DNA of 17,201 nt from DASUCS01 sp041166365 (GCA_041166365.1 JBEEFX010000121.1:1-17201), one strand, 5' to 3'; positions 1-8,589 are shown, counted from the first letter of the stretch. Translations and numbers: made by a program. Notes: generated by a model not told the origin, from the sequence alone.

Positions 1-119
1 GTCGTGGTGGTGCTCGGCGCAGCCTTGTCGCCGCCGCCGGAGCACGCGGCCAGCAGCAGCACTGCCGCCAGCAGCGCGACTAGCGAACGGCTTTTTGGAT
101 CTTGCCGGCCTTGATGCAC
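1..119 (-). CDS. Putative lipoprotein, N-terminal part only (cut by window edge)
   Basis: Read on the minus strand from a GTG at 119-117, the frame stays open to the window edge and encodes about 39 residues. They form a classic lipoprotein signal peptide: a basic n-region (R5, K9, R11), a hydrophobic stretch from L13 to A25 (LVALLAAVLLLAA), a lipobox LAAC with the lipidated cysteine at about residue 26, then a Gly/Ser/Thr-rich linker (SGGGDK, later STTTT). The mature protein should be anchored on the outer face of the cytoplasmic membrane; its function lies outside the window. The start lies inside the 3' end of rpmB, in another frame of the same strand, overlapping by about 40 bases. An in-frame GTG at 128-126 is an alternative start. 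No clear Shine-Dalgarno sequence precedes either. The signal peptide is read directly; that this is a real gene is inference. Confidence 0.55.
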   Translation of the reverse strand, partial: MHQGRQDPKSRSLVALLAAVLLLAACSGGGDKAAPSTTT

Positions 120-274
120 GACGTACACACGTGCACGCGCTTCGGTGAGCCGTTCACGATGGCCCGGATCCGTTGGATGTTCGGGTTCCAGCGTCGCTTC
201 GAGCGCACGTGCGAGTGGCTGATGCTCACGCCGAACGACGGCTTCTTGCCGCATACCTCACACACCGCTGCCAT
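80..274 (-). CDS. rpmB: 50S ribosomal protein L28
   Basis: Encodes 64 residues starting MAAVCEVCGKKPSFG, the usual bacterial L28 opening, followed by the conserved SHSHVRSKRRWNPNIQ segment that contacts 23S rRNA. Two cysteine pairs, C5/C8 and C50/C53, make this the zinc-binding form. The ATG at 274-272 is chosen because GGAG lies nine bases upstream (minus strand, 287-284) and because L28 normally starts here; an in-frame TTG at 289 would add five non-conserved residues and would place the ribosome-binding site inside the gene. It is transcribed away from the FakA-like gene, an arrangement common in Gram-positive bacteria. The 3' end overlaps the start of the lipoprotein gene. Family assignment is secure. 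Confidence 0.97.
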   Translation of the reverse strand: MAAVCEVCGKKPSFGVSISHSHVRSKRRWNPNIQRIRAIVNGSPKRVHVCTSCIKAGKIQKAVR

Positions 275-420
275 GACGCGATTCTCCAACCTCAGATTCG
301 GGACGAGGGAGCAACGCTACCCGCGAGCCGCAGGGAGCCGCCACCGGACGCGGACCGTCCTCGCCTCCGCCGCCACCCCATTCGGCCGTTCCCGGCGCCG
401 CCGCAGTACGTTCGCTCATC
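275..420. promoter_or_regulatory. Divergent promoter region between rpmB and the FakA-like gene
   Basis: This 146-bp gap separates two divergent genes and must hold both promoters. On the minus strand, TAGCGT at 319-314 fits an actinobacterial TANNNT -10 box and would give a leader of roughly 30 to 35 bases containing the GGAG ribosome-binding site of rpmB. On the plus strand, TACGTT at 407-412 ends eight bases before the ATG at 421 and no Shine-Dalgarno sequence is present, so a leaderless or nearly leaderless transcript is possible. No good -35 match is visible for either. The assignments rest on six-base matches and are tentative. Confidence 0.4.
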
Positions 421-2079
421 ATGGCCGTGCTCGAGCGCCTCGGCGCTGCCGAACTACGTTCCGTCCTGCGGGGGTACCGGGACGCGTTGCGAGCCCATCA
501 GGACGCCATCAACCGGCTCAACGTCTACCCGGTGCCGGACGGCGACACCGGAACGAACATGGCCTTGACGCTCGAGTCGGTCTGCCAGGAGCTCGACGGA
601 GCCGATGAGGGCATGCCGGCGACGTGCAAGGCGATCAGCCACGGCTCGCTCATGGGGGCGCGCGGCAACTCCGGCGTGATCCTTTCGCAGGTCCTGCGCG
701 GGATGGTCGATGTGCTGCGGGACGGCGACGGCGCCGATGGCCCGATGTTCGCCGCCGCCCTGACCGCGGCGTCGGAAGCGGCGTACGGGGCGGTGATGAA
801 GCCGGTCGAGGGCACGATCCTCACGGTCGTGCGCGAGGCCGCAGAAGGCGCGACGAGCGAGGCGAAGAACGACGGCGCCGGGTTGTGCTCCGTGGTCGAA
901 GCCGCACGCGAGCAGGGGAGCGATGCGCTGGCCCGCACCCCGGACCTGCTGCCGGTCCTGAAGGACGCCGGGGTCGTCGACGCCGGCGGCGCCGGCTTCG
1001 TGCTGCTGCTCGATGTCCTGTTGCACGAGCTCGACGGGCGCGAGGTGCCCGCACCGGAGCCGATCCCGGTCGGCGCAAACGTCGGCGCCGTCGTGTCCAT
1101 CGACCACGACGAGCACCACATCGGCGACCTTCGCTACGAAGTCATGTACTTCCTGGAGGCGCCGGACCAGACGATCCCCGCGTTCAAGGACGTGTGGGCC
1201 GGCATCGGCGACTCGATCGTCGTGGTCGGTGGCGACGGCATCTGGAACTGCCACATCCACACCGACGACATCGGTGCCGCCATCGAGGCGGCGCTCGACT
1301 GCGGCCGGCCGCGCCAGATCCGCATCACCGATCTCATCGAGCAGGTCGAGGAGGAGCGATGGGTGCGCGAGGGCGCTGCCGCCGGCGGGGGCGTCGACGA
1401 GCCGCCGCACGTCAACGTGCCGGTGACGACGGCGGTGGTCGCCGTGGCGACGGGGGACGGCATCCGGCGGATCTTCTACAGCCTCGGTGTGCAGCGGATC
1501 GTGACCGGCGGGCAGTCGATGAATCCGTCGACGGCGCAGCTCCTCGAGGCCGTCGAGTCCGCGCCGGCGGGCGAAGTCGTGATCCTGCCGAACAACAAGA
1601 ACATCATCGCCGTCGCCGAGCAGGTGCAGTCGCAGACCGAGAAGGTCGTGCACGTTGTGCCGACGCGGGGCATCACCGAGGCCTTCGCGGCGCTCGTGTC
1701 GTACGACCCCGAAGCTTCCTCCGACTCCAACGCCGGAGAGATGACGGACGCCGCGAGCAACGTGATCGCCGGCGAGGTCACGCGGGCGGTGCGCGATTCG
1801 TCGAGCGACGCGGGGCCGATACACGAAGGCGACTACCTCGGGATCAGTCGTGAGGGAATCGTCGCGGTGAACGCGGCGCTCGACGGCGCGGCGACGGCGC
1901 TGCTCGAGCAGCTCGTGAACGACGACCACGAGATCGTGACGATCATCGAGGGCGACGGCGCCACGCATGCGAGCACTCGCGCGATCACGGAGTGGCTGAG
2001 CGAGCACCATCCCGCTGTCGCGGCCGAAGTGCATCACGGTGGCCAACCGCTGTACCCGTACCTGCTCGGCGTGGAGTAG
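421..2079 (+). CDS. DAK2-domain protein, FakA/YloV family (putative fatty acid kinase subunit)
   Basis: 552 residues, close to the usual 550 or so of YloV/FakA. The N-terminal DhaL (DAK2) domain, about residues 10-200, has the nucleotide/Mg motif NVYPVPDGDTGTNM with D40 and D42, then a GSLMGARGNSGVILSQ motif. A middle domain, about 215-330, contains the HxH pair H278 and H280, and a DegV-like C-terminal region covers about 335-552. In Firmicutes FakA phosphorylates fatty acids presented by a FakB (DegV-family) protein to give acyl phosphates for PlsX/PlsY. No fakB is in this window, so the substrate is inferred from family and from plsX lying downstream in the cluster. In my recollection of S. 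aureus FakA, a cysteine in the middle domain joins the HxH pair in binding zinc; here the matching position appears to be M242. recG follows after three bases, indicating an operon. The start is unambiguous by homology, without a visible ribosome-binding site. Confidence 0.88.
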   Translation: MAVLERLGAAELRSVLRGYRDALRAHQDAINRLNVYPVPDGDTGTNMALTLESVCQELDGADEGMPATCKAISHGSLMGARGNSGVILSQVLRGMVDVLRDGDGADGPMFAAALTAASEAAYGAVMKPVEGTILTVVREAAEGATSEAKNDGAGLCSVVEAAREQGSDALARTPDLLPVLKDAGVVDAGGAGFVLLLDVLLHELDGREVPAPEPIPVGANVGAVVSIDHDEHHIGDLRYEVMYFLEAPDQTIPAFKDVWAGIGDSIVVVGGDGIWNCHIHTDDIGAAIEAALDCGRPRQIRITDLIEQVEEERWVREGAAAGGGVDEPPHVNVPVTTAVVAVATGDGIRRIFYSLGVQRIVTGGQSMNPSTAQLLEAVESAPAGEVVILPNNKNIIAVAEQVQSQTEKVVHVVPTRGITEAFAALVSYDPEASSDSNAGEMTDAASNVIAGEVTRAVRDSSSDAGPIHEGDYLGISREGIVAVNAALDGAATALLEQLVNDDHEIVTIIEGDGATHASTRAITEWLSEHHPAVAAEVHHGGQPLYPYLLGVE

Positions 2080-2082
2080 GGA

Positions 2083-4224
<2,142 letters not shown>

Positions 4225-4232
4225 CCCCACGT

Positions 4233-4415
4233 TCACGATGCGTCGTCGCCGTCGGCGACGTCGTCCTCCGTGAGCTCGAGGTACCAGACGTCGAGGCAAT
4301 CGCGGCAGCGGTAGGCGACGACGTCGCCGACCTCCCACCCGAGCTCGGGGTCGGAGGTCAGTCGACCACACGGCCCGCCGCAGTCGACGCAGACGATCCT
4401 CTCGGCGACGGGCAT
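4233..4415 (-). CDS. Small zinc-ribbon-like protein, function unknown
   Basis: A 60-residue acidic protein with two cysteine knuckles, CVDC (C9, C12) and CRDC (C37, C40), plus C16; this spacing suggests a single zinc ribbon. The C-terminus is strongly acidic (LTEDDVADGDDAS). I do not recognise a named family. The ATG at 4415-4413 lies one base after the TGA of the upstream crotonase gene, so the two are surely co-transcribed and probably translationally coupled; an in-frame ATG at 4442 would overlap the crotonase gene by 26 bases and adds a non-conserved-looking extension. It ends eight bases from the recG stop, facing it. It could be an accessory metal-binding or nucleic-acid-binding protein; nothing in the sequence decides this. 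Confidence 0.65.
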   Translation of the reverse strand: MPVAERIVCVDCGGPCGRLTSDPELGWEVGDVVAYRCRDCLDVWYLELTEDDVADGDDAS

Positions 4416-4416
4416 G

Positions 4417-5148
4417 TCAGGTCCCGGGCACCTGACGCTCACGGCGCTCGAACTGTGCGACGCCGTCAGCGAACCCCGCCGCGAAGATCGTCTCGCGGCC
4501 CACCGCGTCCTCGTGCGCGAGCGCGGACTCGAGGTCGCGGCCGAGCCCGTAGTAGACGCACCGGCGATCGTTCACGAGCCCGGTCCACGGGAACGACGCC
4601 AGCTGCACAGCGAGCGCGATCGCCGCGTCGAGCGCGGCGCCGTCGGCTACGACGCGGGTGAGGAAGCCGATGCGTTCGCCCTCCTCACTGCCGAACTCGC
4701 GTCCGGTGAGGATGAGATCGAGCGCGCGGCCGAGGCCGACGATCTGTGGCAGCCGGTAGGTCCCGCCGTCGATGAGGGGGACACCCCATCGCCGCTCGAG
4801 GCAACCGAAGCGAGCGGACGTTCCTGCGATGCGCAGATCGCACCACGCGGCCAACTCGATCCCGCCGGCGACGCACCAACCTTCGATCGCGGCGATAACC
4901 GGTTTCGAGAGTTGAAGCCGCGTGGGGCCGAGCGGCCCCGACGGGCGCAGCGTGGGAAGGTCGCGCAAGTTCGCGCCGGCGCAGAACGCGGTCTCGTCTC
5001 CGGTGAGCACCGCGACCTTGGCAGTCGAGTCGGCTTCGAACGCGATGAACTCGTCGTGCAGCCGCTCCGCGGTCTCGGAGTTGACGGCGTTGCGGGCGTG
5101 GGGCTGATCGATTCGGACGATGCGCACGGCCGGGCTCGGGTCGCTCAT
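4417..5148 (-). CDS. Enoyl-CoA hydratase/isomerase family protein (crotonase fold)
   Basis: 243 residues, a little shorter than typical crotonases (about 260). The oxyanion-hole segment AFCAGANLRDL is at 55-64, and the core motif KPVIAAIEGWCVAGGIELAAWCDLRIAG at about 82-109 carries E98. E118 lies exactly 20 residues later, so both glutamates matching Glu144 and Glu164 of rat enoyl-CoA hydratase are present, favouring true hydratase chemistry (water addition to 2-enoyl-CoA). The segment DLILTGREF follows. The C-terminal part is short and less conserved. Substrate chain length cannot be read. It is divergent from rsmD across only 23 bp and leads a two-gene unit with the zinc-ribbon gene. No Shine-Dalgarno sequence precedes the ATG; a TAACGT box seven bases upstream suggests a leaderless mRNA. 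Confidence 0.9.
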   Translation of the reverse strand: MSDPSPAVRIVRIDQPHARNAVNSETAERLHDEFIAFEADSTAKVAVLTGDETAFCAGANLRDLPTLRPSGPLGPTRLQLSKPVIAAIEGWCVAGGIELAAWCDLRIAGTSARFGCLERRWGVPLIDGGTYRLPQIVGLGRALDLILTGREFGSEEGERIGFLTRVVADGAALDAAIALAVQLASFPWTGLVNDRRCVYYGLGRDLESALAHEDAVGRETIFAAGFADGVAQFERRERQVPGT

Positions 5149-5171
5149 ACGGCGGACGTTAGGTTCCCGCC
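5149..5171. promoter_or_regulatory. 23-bp divergent promoter with overlapping -10 boxes
   Basis: This is all the DNA between the ATG of the enoyl-CoA hydratase gene (minus) and the ATG of rsmD (plus). On the minus strand TAACGT (5161-5156) ends seven bases before the ATG. On the plus strand TAGGTT (5160-5165) ends six bases before the ATG. Both fit the TANNNT -10 element at the spacing expected of actinobacterial leaderless transcripts, where transcription starts at the A of ATG. The boxes share positions 5160-5161, so the two promoters would compete for polymerase. Neither start has a Shine-Dalgarno sequence. The motif positions are seen; promoter activity is inferred. Confidence 0.5.
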
Positions 5172-5714
5172 ATGCGTGTCGTGGCCGGGACGGCCGGAGG
5201 TCTGCGCCTGGTGGCCCCGACCGGCCAGGACACCCGCCCGACCAGCGATCGCGCCCGCGAGGCCACGTTCAACTCCCTCGGTTCGCTCGGCGTTGTGGAG
5301 GACGCGACCGTGCTCGACCTCTTCGCCGGTTCCGGGGCGATGGGAATCGAGGCGTTGTCGCGCGGCGCCCTGCAGGCGACGTTCGTGGACAACGACGAGC
5401 GGGCTCTGCGAGCCATCCGAGCCAACCTCACGGCCACGAAGCTGGCCGACCGCGCCACGGTCGTGGCCGCGGACGCCTTCACGTTCCTCGGCACCGCCGG
5501 GCGGCACTTCGACATCGCCGTGCTCGACCCGCCGTACGCGTTCGACCGCTGGAGCGACGTCATGGCGGAGTTGCCCGCAGGAGTGGCGGTGCTGGAGAGT
5601 GACCGCCCGATCGACCCAGGGGAGGGCTGGACCGTAGTGAGGACACGTCGATATGGCACTACCGTTGTGACCATCTGCCGCCGCAGCTCCGACCCGCAGG
5701 AGAACCTCACGTGA
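5172..5714 (+). CDS. rsmD: 16S rRNA (guanine(966)-N2)-methyltransferase RsmD
   Basis: 180 residues, normal for RsmD. It opens with MRVVAGTAGGLRL, a typical RsmD start, followed by the RPTSDRAREATFNSL motif. SAM-binding motif I DLFAGSGAMGIEALSRGA lies at about 49-66, the acidic SAM-ribose region is FVDNDE at 71-76, and the catalytic motif IV is DPPY at 119-122, typical of N2-guanine and N6-adenine methyltransferases. It methylates G966 of 16S rRNA in the assembled 30S head. It shares four bases (GTGA) with coaD, the usual pairing in many bacteria. It is apparently transcribed from the short divergent promoter shared with the hydratase gene, since recG upstream is cut off by the opposite-strand pair. 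Confidence 0.95.
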   Translation: MRVVAGTAGGLRLVAPTGQDTRPTSDRAREATFNSLGSLGVVEDATVLDLFAGSGAMGIEALSRGALQATFVDNDERALRAIRANLTATKLADRATVVAADAFTFLGTAGRHFDIAVLDPPYAFDRWSDVMAELPAGVAVLESDRPIDPGEGWTVVRTRRYGTTVVTICRRSSDPQENLT

Positions 5715-6193
5715 CGACCGTGCTCTATCCGGGCTCGTTCGACCCTTTCCACAACGGGCACCGCGAACTCGTCGAGACCGCCGCGTATCTCTTCGACGAC
5801 GTCGTCATCGCCGCCATGCGCAACCCGCAGAAGGGTGAGCCGCTCTTCACGCTCGAGGAGCGCACGGAGATGATCGAGGAGTCGCTGATCCATCTCGACA
5901 ACATCCGTGTGGTGCCGTTCGCCAAGCTCGTCGTCGACCTCGCCAAGGATGTCGGAGCGGACTTCATCGTCAAAGGGCTGCGCGCCGTCGTCGACTTCGA
6001 CAACGAGATGGCGCAAGCCCAAGCCAACCTGAACGTCTCCGGGGTGCACACCCTCTTCATCCCGTCCGCATCGGCGAGCTCCGCGATTGCATCGAAGTAC
6101 ATCCGCGAGATCGCCCGCTTCGGCGGCGACGTGTCCTCGATGGTCCCTGACGCGGTCGCGCTCCGACTGAGGAAGAAGTTCAGCAAGCCATGA
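5711..6193 (+). CDS. coaD: Phosphopantetheine adenylyltransferase CoaD
   Basis: 160 residues, the normal length. The nucleotidyltransferase motif YPGSFDPFHNGH is at 6-17, with H14 and H17 forming the HxGH signature. NPQKGEPLFTLEERTEMI (K41 region) and VKGLRAVVDFDNEMAQ (R91) are the conserved substrate-binding parts, and ASKYIREIARFGGDVSSMVP gives the C-terminal ATP-binding segment. It transfers AMP from ATP to 4'-phosphopantetheine, giving dephospho-CoA. The GTG start at 5711 overlaps the rsmD stop; AGGAG at 5698-5702 with eight-base spacing supports this start. Its TGA is overlapped by the ATG of the next gene (ATGA), so the two are likely translationally coupled. Confidence 0.97.
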   Translation: MTTVLYPGSFDPFHNGHRELVETAAYLFDDVVIAAMRNPQKGEPLFTLEERTEMIEESLIHLDNIRVVPFAKLVVDLAKDVGADFIVKGLRAVVDFDNEMAQAQANLNVSGVHTLFIPSASASSAIASKYIREIARFGGDVSSMVPDAVALRLRKKFSKP

Positions 6194-6816
6194 CGATGTA
6201 CGACAACGAGAGCGAACGGATGGCGGAAGCCACGCCCGCGGGGAGCACGGTGCCGTCGGGCTCCGCCAACTCGGGCAACAGCTACCAGCATCCGGAGAGC
6301 GAGGCGTTGCTGCGCCGTGTTGGCGAGATGATCTCGGGTGCCCGCCCGATGCCGCTGTCTTCGTCGGTCATGATCAACAAGGACGAAGTGCTCGAGATGC
6401 TCGACGAAGCGCTCGAGCGGTTGCCGGACGAATTGCGCGCGGCGCGCTGGCTGCTCAAGGAGCGCGAGGAGTTCCTGGCGAAGACGCGACGTGATGCCGA
6501 CGACATCCTGGATGCCGCGCGCGCCCGCGCGGAACGAATGGTGCAGCGCACCGAAGTCGTGAAGGCCGCCGAGCTGCGAGCCCGTCGCACGATCGACGCG
6601 GCCGACGAAGAGGCCCGCCGGCTTCGCCTCGAGTGCGAGGACTACTGCGACCAGAAGCTCGCCAGCTTCGAGATCGTGCTCGAGCGCACCCTCAAGACCG
6701 TGGCCGCCGGCCGCACGAAGCTGCAAGGCAACCCGTTGAGCGGTGAGGTTCCCGTTGTCACGCTGGATGAAGACGAAGAGAACGCGCAAGCGTTCTTCGA
6801 CCAAGATCACGATTGA
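6190..6816 (+). CDS. DivIVA-like coiled-coil protein, SepIVA-like
   Basis: 208 residues. An unstructured Ser/Gly/Asn-rich N-terminus (about 1-35) is followed by a long charged heptad-like region at about 64-175 (for example LKEREEFLAKTRRDADDI), consistent with a coiled coil, and an acidic tail ending FFDQDHD. The part after residue 90 resembles the tail half of DivIVA-family proteins (DADDILDAARARAERM). In mycobacteria the gene between coaD and the DUF177 gene is sepIVA, an essential septation factor; the same position and architecture suggest this is its counterpart. A role at the septum or in organising envelope synthesis is therefore inferred from context, not shown by a catalytic motif. 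Its ATG overlaps the coaD stop, and the next gene starts three bases after its own. Confidence 0.75.
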   Translation: MTMYDNESERMAEATPAGSTVPSGSANSGNSYQHPESEALLRRVGEMISGARPMPLSSSVMINKDEVLEMLDEALERLPDELRAARWLLKEREEFLAKTRRDADDILDAARARAERMVQRTEVVKAAELRARRTIDAADEEARRLRLECEDYCDQKLASFEIVLERTLKTVAAGRTKLQGNPLSGEVPVVTLDEDEENAQAFFDQDHD

Positions 6817-6819
6817 GCG

Positions 6820-7320
6820 ATGACGGGCGCGCCTGGTCCGCTCGTCATCGGAGTGGCCGAACTCCTTCGCCGTCTCGGCCTGCGGCGCGAGGTCACGGTG
6901 TCCGCGGTGCTCGACGACATCGCGATCAGTTCCGCGGCGGTGACCGAGGGCCAGGAGATCGAAGGCCGTTTCACGCTCGAGGCGATGAGCGACCACGCCG
7001 TCACCGTCAAAGGCACGATCACGGCGCCGTGGACGGGGGAGTGCCGCCGGTGCCTGCGCACGATCGAAGGCACGGTCGCGCTCGACGTCGAGGAGGTCTT
7101 CGACACGCGCCCGGTCGAAGGTGAGACCTATCCGCTCGACGGCGACCGTCTGAACGTCGAACCGCTGGTGCGCGACGCCGTCCTGCTGTCGTTGCCGCTC
7201 GCTCCGCTGTGCGAGGTGGCGTGTCCCGGGCCGGAGCCGGCGGGCCATCCGATCGGCACCGACGAATCCGAGGGCATCGACCCCCGTTGGGCGGGTCTCG
7301 GCGACCTGAAGTTCGACTGA
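6820..7320 (+). CDS. YceD/DUF177 family protein (23S rRNA accumulation protein family)
   Basis: 166 residues. The family signature is clear: the first knuckle ECRRCL (C75, C78), the motif LPLAPLCEVACPGP (C131, C135) before the C-terminal region, and an ending WAGLGDLKF of the type WAALDKLK. The position directly upstream of rpmF and plsX is the classic YceD location in both Proteobacteria and Gram-positives. The E. coli and plant members are needed for normal 23S rRNA accumulation, but the molecular activity is not settled. The start ATG at 6820 is three bases after the SepIVA-like stop. It is followed by a 48-bp gap containing a possible promoter for rpmF. Confidence 0.9.
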   Translation: MTGAPGPLVIGVAELLRRLGLRREVTVSAVLDDIAISSAAVTEGQEIEGRFTLEAMSDHAVTVKGTITAPWTGECRRCLRTIEGTVALDVEEVFDTRPVEGETYPLDGDRLNVEPLVRDAVLLSLPLAPLCEVACPGPEPAGHPIGTDESEGIDPRWAGLGDLKFD

Positions 7321-7350
7321 CTGCGCTGGTGCCCGACGTCCACTAACCGG

Positions 7351-7356
7351 TAACGT
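7351..7356 (+). promoter_or_regulatory. Possible -10 element (TAACGT) upstream of rpmF
   Basis: TAACGT lies 12 bases upstream of the rpmF ATG in the only real gap (48 bp) of this part of the operon, and no Shine-Dalgarno sequence is present. The same hexamer precedes smc and, on the minus strand, the enoyl-CoA hydratase gene. This would give rpmF and plsX an internal promoter with a leader of only a few bases. The match is short and the -35 region is not recognisable. Confidence 0.35.
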
Positions 7357-7368
7357 CGTCGCTTCGCT

Positions 7369-7548
7369 ATGGCCGTCCCCAAGAAGAAGACCTCGAAGAT
7401 GAAGAGCCGGAGCCGTCGGGCGTCGGCGTGGACGCTGAGTGCGCCTTCGCGGAGCGTCTGCCCCCGCTGCGGCGCGGCCAAGGTGCCTCACATCGTGTGC
7501 GGCAACTGCGGCTGGTATCACGGCCGCCAGGCCATCGACGTCGAGTAG
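7369..7548 (+). CDS. rpmF: 50S ribosomal protein L32
   Basis: 59 codons starting MAVPKKKTSKMKSRSRRAS, the universal opening of L32. Two cysteine knuckles, CPRC (C31, C34) and CGNC (C44, C47), form the zinc ribbon, followed by GWYHGRQAI matching the usual GYYNGREVI ending. It is a component of the large ribosomal subunit. It sits between the YceD/DUF177 gene and plsX, the standard order (yceD-rpmF-plsX), and plsX begins four bases after its stop. It is short and easily missed by length-filtered gene calling. As with L28 in this window, it is the four-cysteine, zinc-dependent version. Confidence 0.96.
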   Translation: MAVPKKKTSKMKSRSRRASAWTLSAPSRSVCPRCGAAKVPHIVCGNCGWYHGRQAIDVE

Positions 7549-7552
7549 GGAC

Positions 7553-8539
7553 GTGGCCGACAGGCTTCCCATCGCCGTAGACGGGATGGGCGGCGACAAG
7601 GCACCGGGCGAGATCGTCGAAGGCGCCCGCCGTGCCGCGCAGGAGGTCGGGGTCCCCGTCGTCCTGGTCGGACGCCCGGAGGAGCTCGGTACCGATCACG
7701 GCCTCGAGGTGATTTCCGCCTCGCAGGTCATCGGCATGGCCGCCGACCCCGCATCCAGCGTTCGCACGATGAAGGACTCCTCACTGGTCCGCGCCGCGGA
7801 AGCGGTACGCGACGGCAAGGCCTCCGCGATGATCTCGGCCGGCAACACCGGCGCCACGATGGCGTCGGCGCTGCTGCGGATGGGCCGCATCAAGGGCGTG
7901 AAGCGGCCGGCGATCGCCACTCCCATACCGGTTCCCGGAGGCACGCCGACCGTCCTGCTCGACGCGGGAGCGAACGCCGAGTGCCAGGCCGAGTGGCTGG
8001 TGCAGTTCGCCCAGATGGGGGCCGTGCTCGCTCGCGAGCGCTACGGCATCGCCTCGCCCAAGGTGGGCCTGTTGTCCATCGGCGAGGAGGCGGGGAAGGG
8101 CAACCCCCTGGTGAAGGAGACGCACAAGCTCCTGAAGGACGCGCCGCTCGGCACCGCCCACTTCGTCGGCAACGTCGAGGGCCGCGACATCATGACCGAC
8201 GAGGTCGATGTCATCGTGACCGACGGGTTCACCGGCAACGTCGCCCTCAAGACGCTCGAGGGCGGCATGCGGGCCCTGGTCGACGCCCTGTTCGGCGTGT
8301 TCGCATCGAGCGACGAGGCCAAGGCCGCGGCGGAGGTGCTGATGCCCGGGCTCCTCCCGTTGTACGCCCAGCTGGATCCGGACTCTTACGGCGGGGCCAT
8401 GCTCCTCGGGGTCGACGGCGTCTGCATCATCAGCCACGGCTCCTCGTCCGCCACCGCCATCGTGAACGCCGTGCGGGTCGCCGCCGACATGGTCGACCAC
8501 GACGTGGTGGGCCTGCTCCGAGCCGCCACCTCCGCCTGA
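7553..8539 (+). CDS. plsX: Phosphate acyltransferase PlsX
   Basis: 328 residues, normal for PlsX. It opens VADRLPIAVDGMGGDKAPGEIV, with the conserved AVDGMGGDKAP motif, followed by the family blocks DSSLVRAAEAV, SAGNTGATMASALL, VLLDAGANAEC, IGEEAGKGNPLVKE, FVGNVEGRDI and VTDGFTGNVALK. PlsX converts acyl-ACP and phosphate into acyl phosphate for PlsY, the first step of phosphatidic acid synthesis, and works at the membrane surface. The GTG at 7553 is chosen because the conserved region starts seven codons later; an in-frame start at 7439 would lie inside rpmF and adds only out-of-frame rpmF sequence. GAGTAGGGA just upstream may serve as a weak ribosome-binding site. It is followed by an 85-bp gap and acpP. 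Confidence 0.96.
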   Translation: MADRLPIAVDGMGGDKAPGEIVEGARRAAQEVGVPVVLVGRPEELGTDHGLEVISASQVIGMAADPASSVRTMKDSSLVRAAEAVRDGKASAMISAGNTGATMASALLRMGRIKGVKRPAIATPIPVPGGTPTVLLDAGANAECQAEWLVQFAQMGAVLARERYGIASPKVGLLSIGEEAGKGNPLVKETHKLLKDAPLGTAHFVGNVEGRDIMTDEVDVIVTDGFTGNVALKTLEGGMRALVDALFGVFASSDEAKAAAEVLMPGLLPLYAQLDPDSYGGAMLLGVDGVCIISHGSSSATAIVNAVRVAADMVDHDVVGLLRAATSA

Positions 8540-8583
8540 CCCCGCCGCGATCGGTTCACAAGCGCACAAGCGGGGGGCGTAGG

Positions 8584-8589
8584 TACACT
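8584..8589 (+). promoter_or_regulatory. Probable -10 element (TACACT) for acpP
   Basis: The 85-bp gap between plsX and acpP contains TACACT, a good match to the TANNNT/TATAAT-type -10 box, 35 bases before the acpP GTG. A leader of about 28 bases containing the AGGAG ribosome-binding site would result. No convincing -35 is seen at 16-18 bp (TTCACA at 8555-8560 is 23 bp away). A separate promoter would let acpP be expressed far above plsX, as expected for an abundant carrier protein. Confidence 0.45.

Noticed and set aside
4414..5637. 407-codon plus-strand frame over the hydratase gene and rsmD
   Set aside because: Antisense to a crotonase with both catalytic glutamates and then out of frame with rsmD; no motifs.
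7439..7552. Upstream extension of plsX to a start at 7439
   Set aside because: It would overlap rpmF out of frame and adds residues absent from PlsX; the GTG at 7553 lies seven codons before the conserved motif.
5725..7599. 624-codon minus-strand frame opposite coaD to rpmF
   Set aside because: It spans four confirmed plus-strand genes and has low-complexity composition without motifs.
8538..8577. Possible stem (CCCCGC with GCGGGG) after plsX as a terminator
   Set aside because: Only six base pairs with a loop of over 20 bases and no T-tract; expected by chance in this GC range.
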